Shown: one piece after another, positions 49,222 to 59,559 of the stretch
How the letters are laid out: each line of letters opens with the position of its first letter
How positions within the stretch are numbered: the first letter of the stretch is position 1
Assembly: GCA_002425185.1 (NCBI GenBank)
Contig: DILT01000017.1
Span: 62,001 to 126,000 of the forward strand
DNA length: 64,000 nt
Reading direction: 5' to 3'
DNA from: Flammeovirgaceae bacterium UBA5585
GTDB taxonomy: Bacteria > Bacteroidota > Bacteroidia > Cytophagales > Cyclobacteriaceae
Made by a program: the position numbers and the translations under genes
Notes under the pieces: model-generated
Databases searched by the model: none
What the model was told of the DNA's origin: nothing
Seen by the model: the letters and a program-made list of their open reading frames with translations, nothing else

Positions 49222-52200
49222 ATGCGTTTTAAGGTTTTCCTGATTTTTTTAGCCCTCTTTAGTACTTTTGAGGTTCATTCACAATGTCTTACCGAGTTCA
49301 CCAAACTGGTACCCTCTCCTTCCGTTGACTATACTCTTGATTTTGGCCGTTCAATTTCATTATTCGATGATTTTTTGGCAGTAGGCATCCCCAATAGTGA
49401 TACACTGGGACGCGTTTCGGGCTTGGTCCAATTGTTCAAAAAGAACGAAAACGAATGGGCACATACTGCCTATGTTGTACCACCTGAACCGTTGGATGGG
49501 CTGCAATTCGGAGTGTCAGCCAAACTCTCAAAAGATTATTTACTGATAGGAGCCGCAGGGTATGGCGGAAAAGTGTACGTCTTTAAAAAAACGGATGAAA
49601 ATTGGAGTGGTGTTACACACCTTGCAACGTTAACCTATCCAGGAACACAATTGTTTGGTGTTGGGTATGGGTCTGCAAACCCAATAGAAATTTCGTCCGA
49701 CCAACAAACAATTATAATTTCTGATGTTTTCTTTTTAAACCTTTCTGAATTTCCAACACGTTCTGGGGCACTCTTTATCTATCATAAAGAAACCTCAGAG
49801 GAATGGAACAATGGGTTAGATCCTGTAATGCTCTTTTCGCCAGAAGACGAGACACATGATTTCGGGCGTGCCGGTATTTCTATTTCAGGAACACGGCTCA
49901 TTACAGCCGCACCAATCGCCTCAACAGCAAATGGAATACTCTATGTGTTTAATGATCCCTCAGGCACTTTTCAAAATCTTGAGATTGAAGCTAAACTCAG
50001 TTCTGGCACTGCGGCAGAGTCGTTCTATCTCGGCACTTTTAGTGTGGTAAGCACAACGGACGGGATATTTACCATTGCAACCGTTGACTATCCTGATGAT
50101 TCGAAGTTTGGAATCATCTATTTCAAAAGACCTGACGCGGGTATATGGGAGAACGCTACCCCTACCTGCTTTATCGACCCTAAGGGAGACACTCAACTGG
50201 CGAACACATTTCCACTCACGCTGTCAACAAACGGTACAGAAATTTTCGCGACCAGCAGGGATGTAAATGGTAAAGGCTATTTCATTAAACTTTTAGGAGA
50301 TCCGGATGAATGGTGCAACCCCAAAAGAGAATTTATTGACATCCATCCAGCACCTCAGCAAGGTCTGCCAAATAACTATGGAATCGTTCATACAGTAAAT
50401 CCTGCTGCAAACCATGCCGCTATAGGATTTGTTTCTTCCGATAACGAAAATGTAACAAACGCTCTAAAAGTACTTTCCCGAAATGAGGATAATCTATGGG
50501 AAGGCTCTGTTCTTCAATCTGGTCGAAAAAGTACAGCCGGACATTTATACGGAAGAAATATTATCGGCTTCAATAATTATCTATTCGTAAGCGCACCTTA
50601 CGATGGTACCGTTAAAGCAAACGCTGGTATTGTTTACGGTTACCGAAAAACAGGAAACACCTGGCAAGTCAATACTACTATTAAGCCACCTATTGGAGGC
50701 CTCTATGACGATGTTTTTGGTACATCGTTAGCTACTGACGGTGAAGAATTACTAGCCATAGGGGCTTATGGGCATGAGTCACATGGGAAGGTTTTTGTTT
50801 ACAAAAAATTGGATGAGCATTGGTCAACTTTTGAACTGATGCAGGAAATTACTTTACCGGAATTTCTGACAGTTTACCAGTTTGGTGATAACCTGGCAAT
50901 ACATGGAGAGTGGCTGGTCATACCATACGTTCAAAATAGTCCAGCCCGTATTATGCTGGCCATATTCAAGTTTGATGGACAGCAATGGCAATACCATCAG
51001 GTTGTTGAAGTTGGTTTTACACTATTTAGATCGAACACCATGGCTGTGGCCATTAGAGATAACCTAATGGTGATTGGTGGAAATATATTGGAAATAAATA
51101 ATGAAGGATTCTGGGAGATTCGCCACATCCTTTCTCCATCCGACCCTGAGCCGATGCAGATGTCATCGGATTTTACGCACTGGATAACTAACGGGTCACT
51201 TTTCGGGCACTCAGTGGCCATACACGACAATACAATATTTATTGGCGCACCTTTACGTGATTATGGCAGTACATGGGATGTAGGTGCTGTATATGTGTAT
51301 GTAAAAGATCCGGATGAGTCTTGGTCATCACGGACTGAAACAGTAAAGCTTGTTCCCCGGGTAAAAGAAGAACGTGAACTTTTTGGAGCATCAATAAGTG
51401 CATTTTACAATACCGTTATTATTGGCGCTGTAGGCTCAGACCATAACAAGAATGACACCCCAAGGAACAAACCAGGAAGGGCATATATATTTCAATCGGA
51501 AGACTATTACTGGGAAAATGTAATTCCCCTAATGGACTTCACCGGTGATTCATTTGAAAAAGACTATTTCGGGTTTTCCGTGTACATTGACAGATCTGAT
51601 TTTTTTGTTGGCGCCCCTATTGAAGATATTTCAACCGGCAAACTGTCAGGTTCAGTCTATGTTATACCACCACCACCAATTGTAAAATTAATCCCACCGG
51701 TTTGTGTTACCGAAGGTACACGCACACTCTTTGGTTATCCGTTTGGAGGAACTTGGTCAGGTCCAGGTATCGTCAATCCCCAAACCGGTCAACTTGATTT
51801 AAATTTGGCGGGCGTAGGGAATCATGAATACGAATACACAACACCAAGTTGCACTTATACTAGAAAACTTCGATTACGCATTCTGGCTGCTCCGGTTCCC
51901 CTCCTGGAGCATGGAACTGAGATATTTGTTTGTAAAGACTCACCTGTAAACCATACCTTGCGGGTAACACCGCACAGTAATACATTTTATCTCTGGTTCT
52001 ATCGCGCTAACACCTCACAAGCATTTACATCTTTGGAAATAAGAACTCCCGAAATGCAAGCGACACAAAGAGGAGAATACCAGGTGATGGTTTCCAATAG
52101 TGCTTGCTCGGTGCTATCTCCGATTATTAAAATTCAGGATGAGAATATTGCAATTACCATCGATGAGCCCGGACAAACTTGTGCTGCTTCTCCAACACCC

Positions 52201-53130
52201 ATTACGCTTTCAGCCTCGCCTTCCGGGGGTGTCTGGTCAGGAATGGGCGTTAGCGGAAACATTTTCTCTTCACTTTCGCTTTCAGCAGGCAGCTATGTAT
52301 TAACGTACCGCTACACTTCTCCCGTTGGATGTGTCTATCAGCAACTCATCTCAATACCTGTAATCAATAGTTTTGTACCTGTTATAAATAGATTAAGTGG
52401 TCATTTGTGTGATGACGGAACTGTTACACTTGGCATCGCAGGAACACCTCCTCTTAATTTTGAAGCCGAATGGGAACTGAAACGATCCCAAGAAAATTAT
52501 TTTACAGCTTACCAATCTGGCGGTTTGACAGTAAATGTAACGGAGCACGGCAGCTATAGGGTAAAGGTAAAGCATGCAACATGCGAATCTGTTTCTCCTC
52601 CGATAAACATAAATGATACATTTTCAGCTGTGGTTCTGCCATCGGGCGGACCTTTTGAAGTATGCGCTCACGAAGAATTCTATCTCCATTTGCAGCTACC
52701 AACCGGAGGGACCTTAACCTGGTTTTATTACGAAAATGACAAAGCGTTGACCGAGGTACTTAATCAACAATCATCCGTGGTTCAAACGATCAAGACAGGA
52801 TATTATTACGCCCGGGTAAATAACAATGCCTGTGTCTTTGAAACGGAACCCAGGTATGTTGTGATTTATCCCTCCGATAGTGTATTCGTTCCGAATATCT
52901 TTACCCCCAATGGGGATATCCATAATCCAGTTTTTAAGGCCTCAGGTGCAGTAACTGAAATCTCACTTCAAATCATTAACCGTTACGGTAAGACAATCTT
53001 TATTGGAGATGGCTACAAAGGATGGGATGGTGGTGATGCTGCATCGGGTATTTATTTTTGGACCGTCCAGTACCCGGGCTGCCGGAATGAACCAATAACC
53101 AAGCGGGGAACCGTTCATTTATTTCGCTAA
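49222..53130 (+). CDS. Large secreted FG-GAP-repeat protein with gliding-motility (type B T9SS) C-terminal domain
   Basis: The protein has 1,302 residues with a signal peptide (FLIFLALFSTFEVHSQ). Residues about 30-800 hold many FG-GAP/beta-propeller repeats, seen as VGIPNSDTLGRVSGLVQLFKK, IGAAGYGGKVYVFKK and IIGAVGSDHNKND. Residues about 820-1210 hold Ig-like or PKD-like domains (GGTWSGPGIVNP, GGVWSGMGVSG). The last 80 or so residues are the CHU_C/gliding-motility-associated domain (VFVPNIFTPNGDIHNPVF, then NRYGKTIF, YKGWDGGDAASGIYFWTV), a type B sorting signal for the type IX system. It is likely a cell-surface or secreted adhesin-like protein. Binding target unknown. Confidence 0.92.
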   Translation: MRFKVFLIFLALFSTFEVHSQCLTEFTKLVPSPSVDYTLDFGRSISLFDDFLAVGIPNSDTLGRVSGLVQLFKKNENEWAHTAYVVPPEPLDGLQFGVSAKLSKDYLLIGAAGYGGKVYVFKKTDENWSGVTHLATLTYPGTQLFGVGYGSANPIEISSDQQTIIISDVFFLNLSEFPTRSGALFIYHKETSEEWNNGLDPVMLFSPEDETHDFGRAGISISGTRLITAAPIASTANGILYVFNDPSGTFQNLEIEAKLSSGTAAESFYLGTFSVVSTTDGIFTIATVDYPDDSKFGIIYFKRPDAGIWENATPTCFIDPKGDTQLANTFPLTLSTNGTEIFATSRDVNGKGYFIKLLGDPDEWCNPKREFIDIHPAPQQGLPNNYGIVHTVNPAANHAAIGFVSSDNENVTNALKVLSRNEDNLWEGSVLQSGRKSTAGHLYGRNIIGFNNYLFVSAPYDGTVKANAGIVYGYRKTGNTWQVNTTIKPPIGGLYDDVFGTSLATDGEELLAIGAYGHESHGKVFVYKKLDEHWSTFELMQEITLPEFLTVYQFGDNLAIHGEWLVIPYVQNSPARIMLAIFKFDGQQWQYHQVVEVGFTLFRSNTMAVAIRDNLMVIGGNILEINNEGFWEIRHILSPSDPEPMQMSSDFTHWITNGSLFGHSVAIHDNTIFIGAPLRDYGSTWDVGAVYVYVKDPDESWSSRTETVKLVPRVKEERELFGASISAFYNTVIIGAVGSDHNKNDTPRNKPGRAYIFQSEDYYWENVIPLMDFTGDSFEKDYFGFSVYIDRSDFFVGAPIEDISTGKLSGSVYVIPPPPIVKLIPPVCVTEGTRTLFGYPFGGTWSGPGIVNPQTGQLDLNLAGVGNHEYEYTTPSCTYTRKLRLRILAAPVPLLEHGTEIFVCKDSPVNHTLRVTPHSNTFYLWFYRANTSQAFTSLEIRTPEMQATQRGEYQVMVSNSACSVLSPIIKIQDENIAITIDEPGQTCAASPTPITLSASPSGGVWSGMGVSGNIFSSLSLSAGSYVLTYRYTSPVGCVYQQLISIPVINSFVPVINRLSGHLCDDGTVTLGIAGTPPLNFEAEWELKRSQENYFTAYQSGGLTVNVTEHGSYRVKVKHATCESVSPPININDTFSAVVLPSGGPFEVCAHEEFYLHLQLPTGGTLTWFYYENDKALTEVLNQQSSVVQTIKTGYYYARVNNNACVFETEPRYVVIYPSDSVFVPNIFTPNGDIHNPVFKASGAVTEISLQIINRYGKTIFIGDGYKGWDGGDAASGIYFWTVQYPGCRNEPITKRGTVHLFR

Positions 53131-53152
53131 GACTTCAGAGGACTCTAAACCT

Positions 53153-54103
53153 TTACGAAAGCAACCCCGGTGACGGACTTCCGGCTGGCCTGGATTTATT
53201 CTCCGGAAGGGGTACAAATTCGTGATTATCGGTGGGTGGCAAAATAATCCTGCCCTGCCTCCAATCTTCCTTGGCTTGCTCTATCCGTTCTTTGCGCGAG
53301 GACACAAAATTCCACCAGATAAAGCGCTCGCCCAAAGGCTCACCACCTAGTAACATCAGTGTGCTGGGCTCTTTTGAAACGATAGTAGGATCAATACCTT
53401 TTGTAAATACCAGTAACTGCCCTGCTGAATAGGTTCTTCCTGAAACCTCAAGACTTCCTTTGGCTATATATACACCGCGTTCTGAATGTTCATTTGGCAA
53501 ACCAAACCTTGCCTCTTGTTCGAGTGTGGCGTGCAAATAAAACAATGGTGAGTGAGTCTTTACACTACTCTTTAATCCGTATGCATTGCCGGCAATCAAT
53601 CGCATCCAAACACCGGTATCGGTAAATACAGGTAATACTTCGGGCTTATAATTATTAAATGCGGGATCCGCTTCTTCATCTTTCTCTGGCAAGGCTACCC
53701 AAGTCTGGATCATTTCCAATAAACCTCCTGCCAAAACTGAAGGATCTTCAAATCTTTCGGAATGGGCAATTCCACTACCGGCAGTCATCCAATTGACCTC
53801 TCCGGGCCGGATAATTTGCTCCACCCCCAAACTGTCGCGATGCATGACTTGTCCACCGAATAAATAACTTACTGTAGAAAGACCAATATGCGGATGTGGC
53901 AATACATCCATGGTAGATGCTTGCGTTGGTTGAATGTTCACCGGCCCGGCATGATCCATAAAAATAAATGGACCCACCATGCGCCTCTGACGGAACGGAA
54001 GTATCCTGCGTACATCCATGCCCGGTGCAAGTGCTGCCTTCCGTGCCTCAATTACAATGTCCAGCATATCGTCGTGTTTGTGTTTAGCCAACCTGAATTC
54101 CAT
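53153..54103 (-). CDS. Pirin-family protein
   Basis: The 316-residue bicupin has the pirin signatures RRILPFRQRRMVGPFIFMDHAGP, LPHPHIGLSTVSYLFGG and GEVNWMTAGSGIAHSE, with the metal-binding His residues in HPHIG and the later His/Glu of IAHSE. Bacterial pirins bind iron and some have quercetinase activity. The biological role here is unknown. It converges with the secreted protein gene (22 bases between stops), and its start faces the permease gene at 54274. Confidence 0.95.
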   Translation of the reverse strand: MEFRLAKHKHDDMLDIVIEARKAALAPGMDVRRILPFRQRRMVGPFIFMDHAGPVNIQPTQASTMDVLPHPHIGLSTVSYLFGGQVMHRDSLGVEQIIRPGEVNWMTAGSGIAHSERFEDPSVLAGGLLEMIQTWVALPEKDEEADPAFNNYKPEVLPVFTDTGVWMRLIAGNAYGLKSSVKTHSPLFYLHATLEQEARFGLPNEHSERGVYIAKGSLEVSGRTYSAGQLLVFTKGIDPTIVSKEPSTLMLLGGEPLGERFIWWNFVSSRKERIEQAKEDWRQGRIILPPTDNHEFVPLPENKSRPAGSPSPGLLS

Positions 54104-54273
54104 ACCAATCTACTGATATCGGCCGAATATAGTAATGGTTAACCGTCCGAAATCGACCAGTGTTTAATGATTTTGATCATTGTGCTGCAATGAATCGCCT
54201 AATAGTTTAGTGAAAAGAGGGTTTTTCTCTTGGCACAAGCCTTGGAAACAATCCCATCTAACGTGTTTTCGTT

Positions 54274-56718
54274 ATGTTCAAAAATTTCCTACTCATTGCC
54301 TTTCGTAACTTCTATAAGTTTCGCTTCTACACGCTTATTAACATTATCGGGCTTACCATTGGAATATCTGCTTGCCTGGTAATACTGCTGTTTGTACGTT
54401 TTGAATTAAGCTATGATCGGTTCCATGAAAATGCCGGCAGGATTGTGCGGGTGGACTGGGATTTGCAAATGGGCGATGTGCGCACCTACAATGCAGCCGT
54501 AACCCCACCCATGGCCGAGGCATTCGTTCGCGATTATCCCGAGGTTGAAACAGCAGCCCGGTTTCGATACAATGGATCTTTTCAGTTTAAACGTGATGTT
54601 GAAAACATTGTAGAGTGGCAGGTTGTATATGCCGACCATGATATATTCAACATTTTTACAATTCCTTTTATTGCCGGAGATCCCAGCACAGCATTAAAGG
54701 ATCCGCATGCTGTGGTCATTACAAAAACGTGTGCTGCAAAATTCTTCCCCAAGGAAGATCCCATCGGAAAAACACTTATTAAAGACAACGAAACAATTTA
54801 CACCGTTACTGGCGTTGTGGAAGACTTACCGGAAAACAGTCACTTTCATTACCGTATGTTTTTGTCGATGGAAGGATTGGAAGAATCGAAAAACGGCAAC
54901 TGGATTGGCGGGCCGTTTAATACGTACCTTTTACTACAACCTGACGCGGACTATAAACAATTGGAGCGCAAACTGCCGGGCATGGTTGAAAAGTATGTGT
55001 TGCCTCATGCCAAAACTTCCCTGGGCGCTGATTTTATGAATGAATTCATGGCGGCCGGCAATCAGCTTACGTTGCGTCTGCGACCGCTTACCGATATTCA
55101 CCTACACTCCCATTTACGAAATGAGTTGGAAAGTAATGGCGATATCAATAATGTTTACCTGTTCAGTGCCGTGGCCGTGTTTATTCTGGTTATTGCTTGC
55201 ATTAATTTTATGAACCTTGCCACTGCCCGATCAACCAGAAGAGCGCGCGAAGTAGGTGTGCGCAAGGTGATGGGCTCAACCCGCTTCCATCTTGCTCTTC
55301 AATTCATTGGTGAGTCAACTATGCTTAGCATCTTATCGTTTCTGCTCGCCCTGGTATTAACCGAATTAACACTTCCACTTTTCAATACCATCACCGGCAT
55401 GAACCTGAGGGTTCCTTTTGATGATATCACATTAGGATTAACCATCACGGCCGTTGCCATTCTGGTTGGCATTCTATCCGGAATTTATCCCGGACTGGTG
55501 CTTTCAGCATTTCGCCCTGTGCATGTTTTAAAAGGAAAACTGTACGGAAACCGGCCGGCATCCTTACGCAGTGGTTTGGTGGTTTTTCAATTCACCATCT
55601 CCATCTTTCTGATCATCGCAACGTTGGCATTGTATCAGCAGATGGAGTATCTGAAAAACCGAAACCTGGGATTCAACAAAGAGCAGGTTATTGTGTTACG
55701 CGATGTTAAAAATATTGGCGCACGATTGAATATCATTAAAAATGAAATGCTGCAGTCTTCTCTAATTACCAGTGGCACCGTGTCATCGTATCTTCCCGGA
55801 CCGGGCTCAGCCCGAAATACTCCATTGATGTGGAAATATGGCTCCCTTCCGGTACCGGAGAATTCATTTAATGGAGAAAAGTGGCTTGCCGACTATGACT
55901 ACGTCAGTACACTGGGTATTGAAATTATTGAAGGAAGAAATTTTTCTCGTGATTTCCCTTCTGATTCTACGGCAGTGATTCTAAATGAGGCAGCCGTTGA
56001 ACGATTGGGGTATACGGACAGTCCTATCGGAAAAAAAATTACGCTGTTTCACCAGTATGCTGATGGTGCTCAGGATCAGCATAATCTGGAAACCTGGGAA
56101 ATTATTGGTGTTGCACGAAATTTTAATTTTGAATCGTTGCGGCAGCAGGTAACTCCGCTGGGCTTGTTCTTTGGCGCCAGCTACGGTTCGCTGGCTTTTC
56201 GCTACCAAACAAACGATACACAGGAAGTTATTCATTCACTGGAATCAAAATGGAAAGCCCTGGCTCCGGGAGAACCTTTTAATTATTCGTTTCTGGATGA
56301 GAACTTTCAACGTATGTACACTACCGAAAGTAAGGTGGGGAAATTATTTGCCGCCTTTTCTGTTCTGGCAATCATTATAGCGTGCCTGGGTTTACTGGCA
56401 TTAACGGCCTATTCTGCTGAGCAGCGCACCAAAGAAATTGGAATACGAAAAGTAATGGGGGCCAATTTCCAACATATTATCCTGCTCCTCTCCATCGATT
56501 TTGGAAAGCTTGTCCTCCTGGGTTTTATCATCGCAGTGCCTGCCGGCATATTTGGTATTCAATGGTATCTTCAGGGGTATGCCTACCGAACACATATTGG
56601 TTGGGGTGTTTATATACTCGCGGGTGGTATTGCGTTTTTGCTGGCCGCCATTACCATGGGGCACCAATCCTTGATGGCGGCTAAAACAAATCCTGTGGAA
56701 GCGTTGAAGAGTGAATAG
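54274..56718 (+). CDS. FtsX/MacB-type ABC transporter permease
   Basis: The 814-residue protein has the usual Bacteroidota layout: a membrane helix (FYTLINIIGLTIGISACLVILLFV), a periplasmic MacB-type domain, three helices of the first FtsX domain (ACINFMNLATARSTRRAREVGVRKVMG), a second periplasmic domain, and a second FtsX domain (YSAEQRTKEIGIRKVMGANFQHI). Such proteins export lipoproteins, peptides or drugs, or act as mechanotransducers with a separate ATPase. No ATPase gene adjoins it. It is a single gene, convergent with the GH97 gene. Confidence 0.93.
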   Translation: MFKNFLLIAFRNFYKFRFYTLINIIGLTIGISACLVILLFVRFELSYDRFHENAGRIVRVDWDLQMGDVRTYNAAVTPPMAEAFVRDYPEVETAARFRYNGSFQFKRDVENIVEWQVVYADHDIFNIFTIPFIAGDPSTALKDPHAVVITKTCAAKFFPKEDPIGKTLIKDNETIYTVTGVVEDLPENSHFHYRMFLSMEGLEESKNGNWIGGPFNTYLLLQPDADYKQLERKLPGMVEKYVLPHAKTSLGADFMNEFMAAGNQLTLRLRPLTDIHLHSHLRNELESNGDINNVYLFSAVAVFILVIACINFMNLATARSTRRAREVGVRKVMGSTRFHLALQFIGESTMLSILSFLLALVLTELTLPLFNTITGMNLRVPFDDITLGLTITAVAILVGILSGIYPGLVLSAFRPVHVLKGKLYGNRPASLRSGLVVFQFTISIFLIIATLALYQQMEYLKNRNLGFNKEQVIVLRDVKNIGARLNIIKNEMLQSSLITSGTVSSYLPGPGSARNTPLMWKYGSLPVPENSFNGEKWLADYDYVSTLGIEIIEGRNFSRDFPSDSTAVILNEAAVERLGYTDSPIGKKITLFHQYADGAQDQHNLETWEIIGVARNFNFESLRQQVTPLGLFFGASYGSLAFRYQTNDTQEVIHSLESKWKALAPGEPFNYSFLDENFQRMYTTESKVGKLFAAFSVLAIIIACLGLLALTAYSAEQRTKEIGIRKVMGANFQHIILLLSIDFGKLVLLGFIIAVPAGIFGIQWYLQGYAYRTHIGWGVYILAGGIAFLLAAITMGHQSLMAAKTNPVEALKSE

Positions 56719-56728
56719 GCGATCGCGC

Positions 56729-58873
56729 TTATAACTTTTTCAACCCCTTCACTTGCGACTTATCAGCTTCTACAATGCTAATGGCAAATCCACCTCCGGG
56801 TGCTGATCGCTGAGAAAGTTTAGACGTATTGGTTACTACAACTTTTCGAATGGTGTATGCCTGGGGATTGGTTTTATAGTGTGAGTCCGCGGCATCGGCA
56901 TAAATGGTAGCGATGTAAGTCTTACCGCGCTCCAGAAAACCGAACGATACAGTTGCCGTGCGGGGTGTTTCGCCATTCACATTTCCAACATACCACTCCC
57001 CTTTTCGTTTTGCTTTGCGGGCAACGGTAATGTATTGTCCGGGTTCTGCTTCAAGGTATGTGCTCTCGTCCCAATCTACTGCTACATCTTTAATGAACTG
57101 AAAGGCATCTAAAAATCTGTTGTAATTTTCAGGAAGATCAGCAGCCATCTGCAACGGACTGTACAGCGTTACATACAGGGCCAACTGGTTGGCCAATGTA
57201 CTGTTGCAATGCGAATTGTTAGTGGGGTTAAGTTTACTGATATCCATCTCAAACACTCCGGGTGTATAGTCCATAGGCCCCCCGATGAGGCGCGTAAAAG
57301 GTAAGATGGTTACATGGTTTGGCTTGGAACCTCCAAAAGCCTGAAACTCGGTGCCGCGGGCAGATTCATTACCAATAAGGTTAGGATAGGTTCGCGCAAT
57401 TCCGGTGGGCCGTACGGCCTCATGCGCGTTAATCATAATTTTATATTCGGCTGCCTTTTCGAGCACGTATTGATAATGATTTACCGTCCATTGATCGTAA
57501 TGATAATATCCTTTCGGAAGAATCGGTCCAACATATCCTGTTTTAACCGCATCATAGCCATTGTCTTTCATAAAGCGAAAGGCCTGATCGAGGTGTCGTT
57601 CATAATTGCGGGTTGATCCGGAAGTTTCATGGTGCATCACCATCTTTACTCCTTTTTGCCGGGCATAGTCACGTATTTCTGCCAGAATGAAATCCGGGTA
57701 AGGCGTTACAAAATCAAATACATAATCTTTTTCATTTCCAAACCAGTCTTCCCATCCGATATTCCAACCTTCCACCAGCAATCCATCAAAACCATGTTGC
57801 GAAGCAAAATCAATATAGCGCTTAACGTTTGCCGTAGTTGCACCGTGTGTACCATTTGGTTTTACGGTTGTGTAATCGGTAATACCTAATTGAACAGCCG
57901 GTAAATCATTGGTATACGACCATGAGCTTTTGCCGGTGATCATCTCCCACCAAACGCCCATATATTTCATTGGCTTAATCCAGGAAGTGTCTTCAATCTT
58001 GCACGCCTCATTAAGATTATACGCCATCTTGGAAGCCAGTATAGTCCGTGCATCATCGCTTACCATAATGGTTCGCCAGGGCGATTGGGTCGGAGCCTGC
58101 AAATTTCCCTTGTCCCCTGTTGCATCGGGCGTAAGCCATGATTGAAATACCATATTTGTATCGTCCAGGTTGAGGTGCATGCAGGAATAATTGATAAGGG
58201 CAGCTTCATGCAGGTTAATGTACAAACCATCATCGGTCTTCATCATTAAAGCCGTTTGTACACCGGTAGGTGAAAACGGTGTTTGCGAGGCATTGGGGGT
58301 AATGGCATCCTTACTCAGTTTGCGTATTTCAGAAAGTCGTGAGGTGGTGTAATCATATTCCTGCGTATCATAATCTCCTGCGATCCAAAACGCGGTGTGA
58401 TCGCCCGCCATGGCAAACTGGGTTCGCTCCTCTTTGATAACAAAGTAAACAAGCTTGGGCTGAATGGGGAATTCATAGCGAAAACCAAGGCCATCATCAA
58501 ATAAACGAAAGCGAATGATCATCTGCCTGTCCGTTTCTTTCTGCGTTAGTGTGATGGCTAACTCATTATAATGATTCCTTATTTTATTCACTTCACCCCA
58601 CACCGGCTCCCACGTGGAATCATGTGCAGAAGTTTGCGCATTTGTTATGACAAAATCGTTCAAGAGCGATTTTGAATCATTTTTTAATTCCAAACCGAGT
58701 GAACTGAGCTTAATAACCGGTTTTCCTTTATATGAAAGTTGATAAGCTGGAACACCCTGAGGCTGAAGTGAAAAATTCATCACCAGTTGTCCATTCGGTG
58801 ACCGGAGTTCTTGCGCCTGAATGATGGTGGCAAATGAAAGAATCAGGATAAATGTGATAAGGAATCGATTCAT
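56729..58873 (-). CDS. GH97 family alpha-glucosidase (SusB type)
   Basis: The 714-residue protein has a signal peptide (ending IQAQ), an N-terminal beta-sandwich, a (beta/alpha)8 catalytic barrel (about 300-560) and a C-terminal beta domain. GH97 has an inverting alpha-glucosidase branch and a retaining alpha-galactosidase branch. Here Glu172 (QEYDY), Glu416 (HHETS), Glu485 (INAHEAV) and Glu509 (GTEF) match the inverting set of SusB, the last three with a constant offset of 23 residues. The position of the retaining Asp nucleophile holds glycine (KTGYV). So it should release glucose from alpha-glucans in the periplasm. It is a single gene. Confidence 0.92.
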   Translation of the reverse strand: MNRFLITFILILSFATIIQAQELRSPNGQLVMNFSLQPQGVPAYQLSYKGKPVIKLSSLGLELKNDSKSLLNDFVITNAQTSAHDSTWEPVWGEVNKIRNHYNELAITLTQKETDRQMIIRFRLFDDGLGFRYEFPIQPKLVYFVIKEERTQFAMAGDHTAFWIAGDYDTQEYDYTTSRLSEIRKLSKDAITPNASQTPFSPTGVQTALMMKTDDGLYINLHEAALINYSCMHLNLDDTNMVFQSWLTPDATGDKGNLQAPTQSPWRTIMVSDDARTILASKMAYNLNEACKIEDTSWIKPMKYMGVWWEMITGKSSWSYTNDLPAVQLGITDYTTVKPNGTHGATTANVKRYIDFASQHGFDGLLVEGWNIGWEDWFGNEKDYVFDFVTPYPDFILAEIRDYARQKGVKMVMHHETSGSTRNYERHLDQAFRFMKDNGYDAVKTGYVGPILPKGYYHYDQWTVNHYQYVLEKAAEYKIMINAHEAVRPTGIARTYPNLIGNESARGTEFQAFGGSKPNHVTILPFTRLIGGPMDYTPGVFEMDISKLNPTNNSHCNSTLANQLALYVTLYSPLQMAADLPENYNRFLDAFQFIKDVAVDWDESTYLEAEPGQYITVARKAKRKGEWYVGNVNGETPRTATVSFGFLERGKTYIATIYADAADSHYKTNPQAYTIRKVVVTNTSKLSQRSAPGGGFAISIVEADKSQVKGLKKL

Positions 58874-58958
58874 GAGCTAATCCAGTAATATGTTCTGCTC
58901 AATAATAATGAGATATTGATACGATTGCAAGGTAAAGCAGTGAAGGCAAATGACACGG

Positions 58959-59456
58959 CTATTGCCGGATTTCCTGGAGGATAAAATCAATGATTTGATC
59001 TAATGGCTGATCAACATCAACAAAAATACCGTATTCCGGCCTTTCATAGGTATCGAATTGTGAGCGCAACATAGTGGCCGGCATAAAATGACCTTGTCGC
59101 GCCTGCATTCTTTTATATATAGTATCATAGCTACCCTGCAAATGAACCCATTTCACCAACGATGGGTCAAGGTCAGCCATTAATAATTTCCGGTAATGTT
59201 CTTTGAGCGCGGAACAAGCAACAATTAGCGTTTCGGTTGGCAACTTTTTAGTTATCCAAGCGTGAATGGCCGTGAGCCAGGGTATTCTGTCATCATCGTT
59301 TAGCGCAACACCTGCACGCATCTTCAATACGTTTGCCTCAGGATGAAATGTATCACCATCATAAAAGTTTGCCGTTAACCTTTCAGCCAACACCTTGCCA
59401 ATAGTGGTTTTTCCGCTACCGGATACACCGGTTACTATGATAACGCTGTTTCTAAT
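58959..59456 (-). CDS. gntK: Gluconokinase with no standard start codon
   Basis: A start at 59456 (ATT) gives 165 residues with a complete P-loop, GVSGSGKT (10-17), and the gluconokinase pattern GDTFHPEANVLKMRAGVALNDDDRIPWL, CSALKEHYRKLL, RQGHFMPATMLRSQFDTYE and VDVDQPLDQIID. The enzyme phosphorylates D-gluconate to 6-phosphogluconate in the cytoplasm. The nearest usual start (GTG 59393) would cut off the P-loop, and a TAG stop lies three bases upstream of the ATT codon, so ATT is the only way to a full protein short of an indel. It is divergent from the thiolase gene. Confidence 0.87.
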   Translation of the reverse strand: MRNSVIIVTGVSGSGKTTIGKVLAERLTANFYDGDTFHPEANVLKMRAGVALNDDDRIPWLTAIHAWITKKLPTETLIVACSALKEHYRKLLMADLDPSLVKWVHLQGSYDTIYKRMQARQGHFMPATMLRSQFDTYERPEYGIFVDVDQPLDQIIDFILQEIRQ

Positions 59457-59559
59457 ACTCTATCAAGGATTAATGTGCACGCTAATTATTAATCGTATAA
59501 AATTATTTTTATCTCCTAAATTTAGCGTTTAGTTAACTCAAAATAGATCCAAAGTCAAT

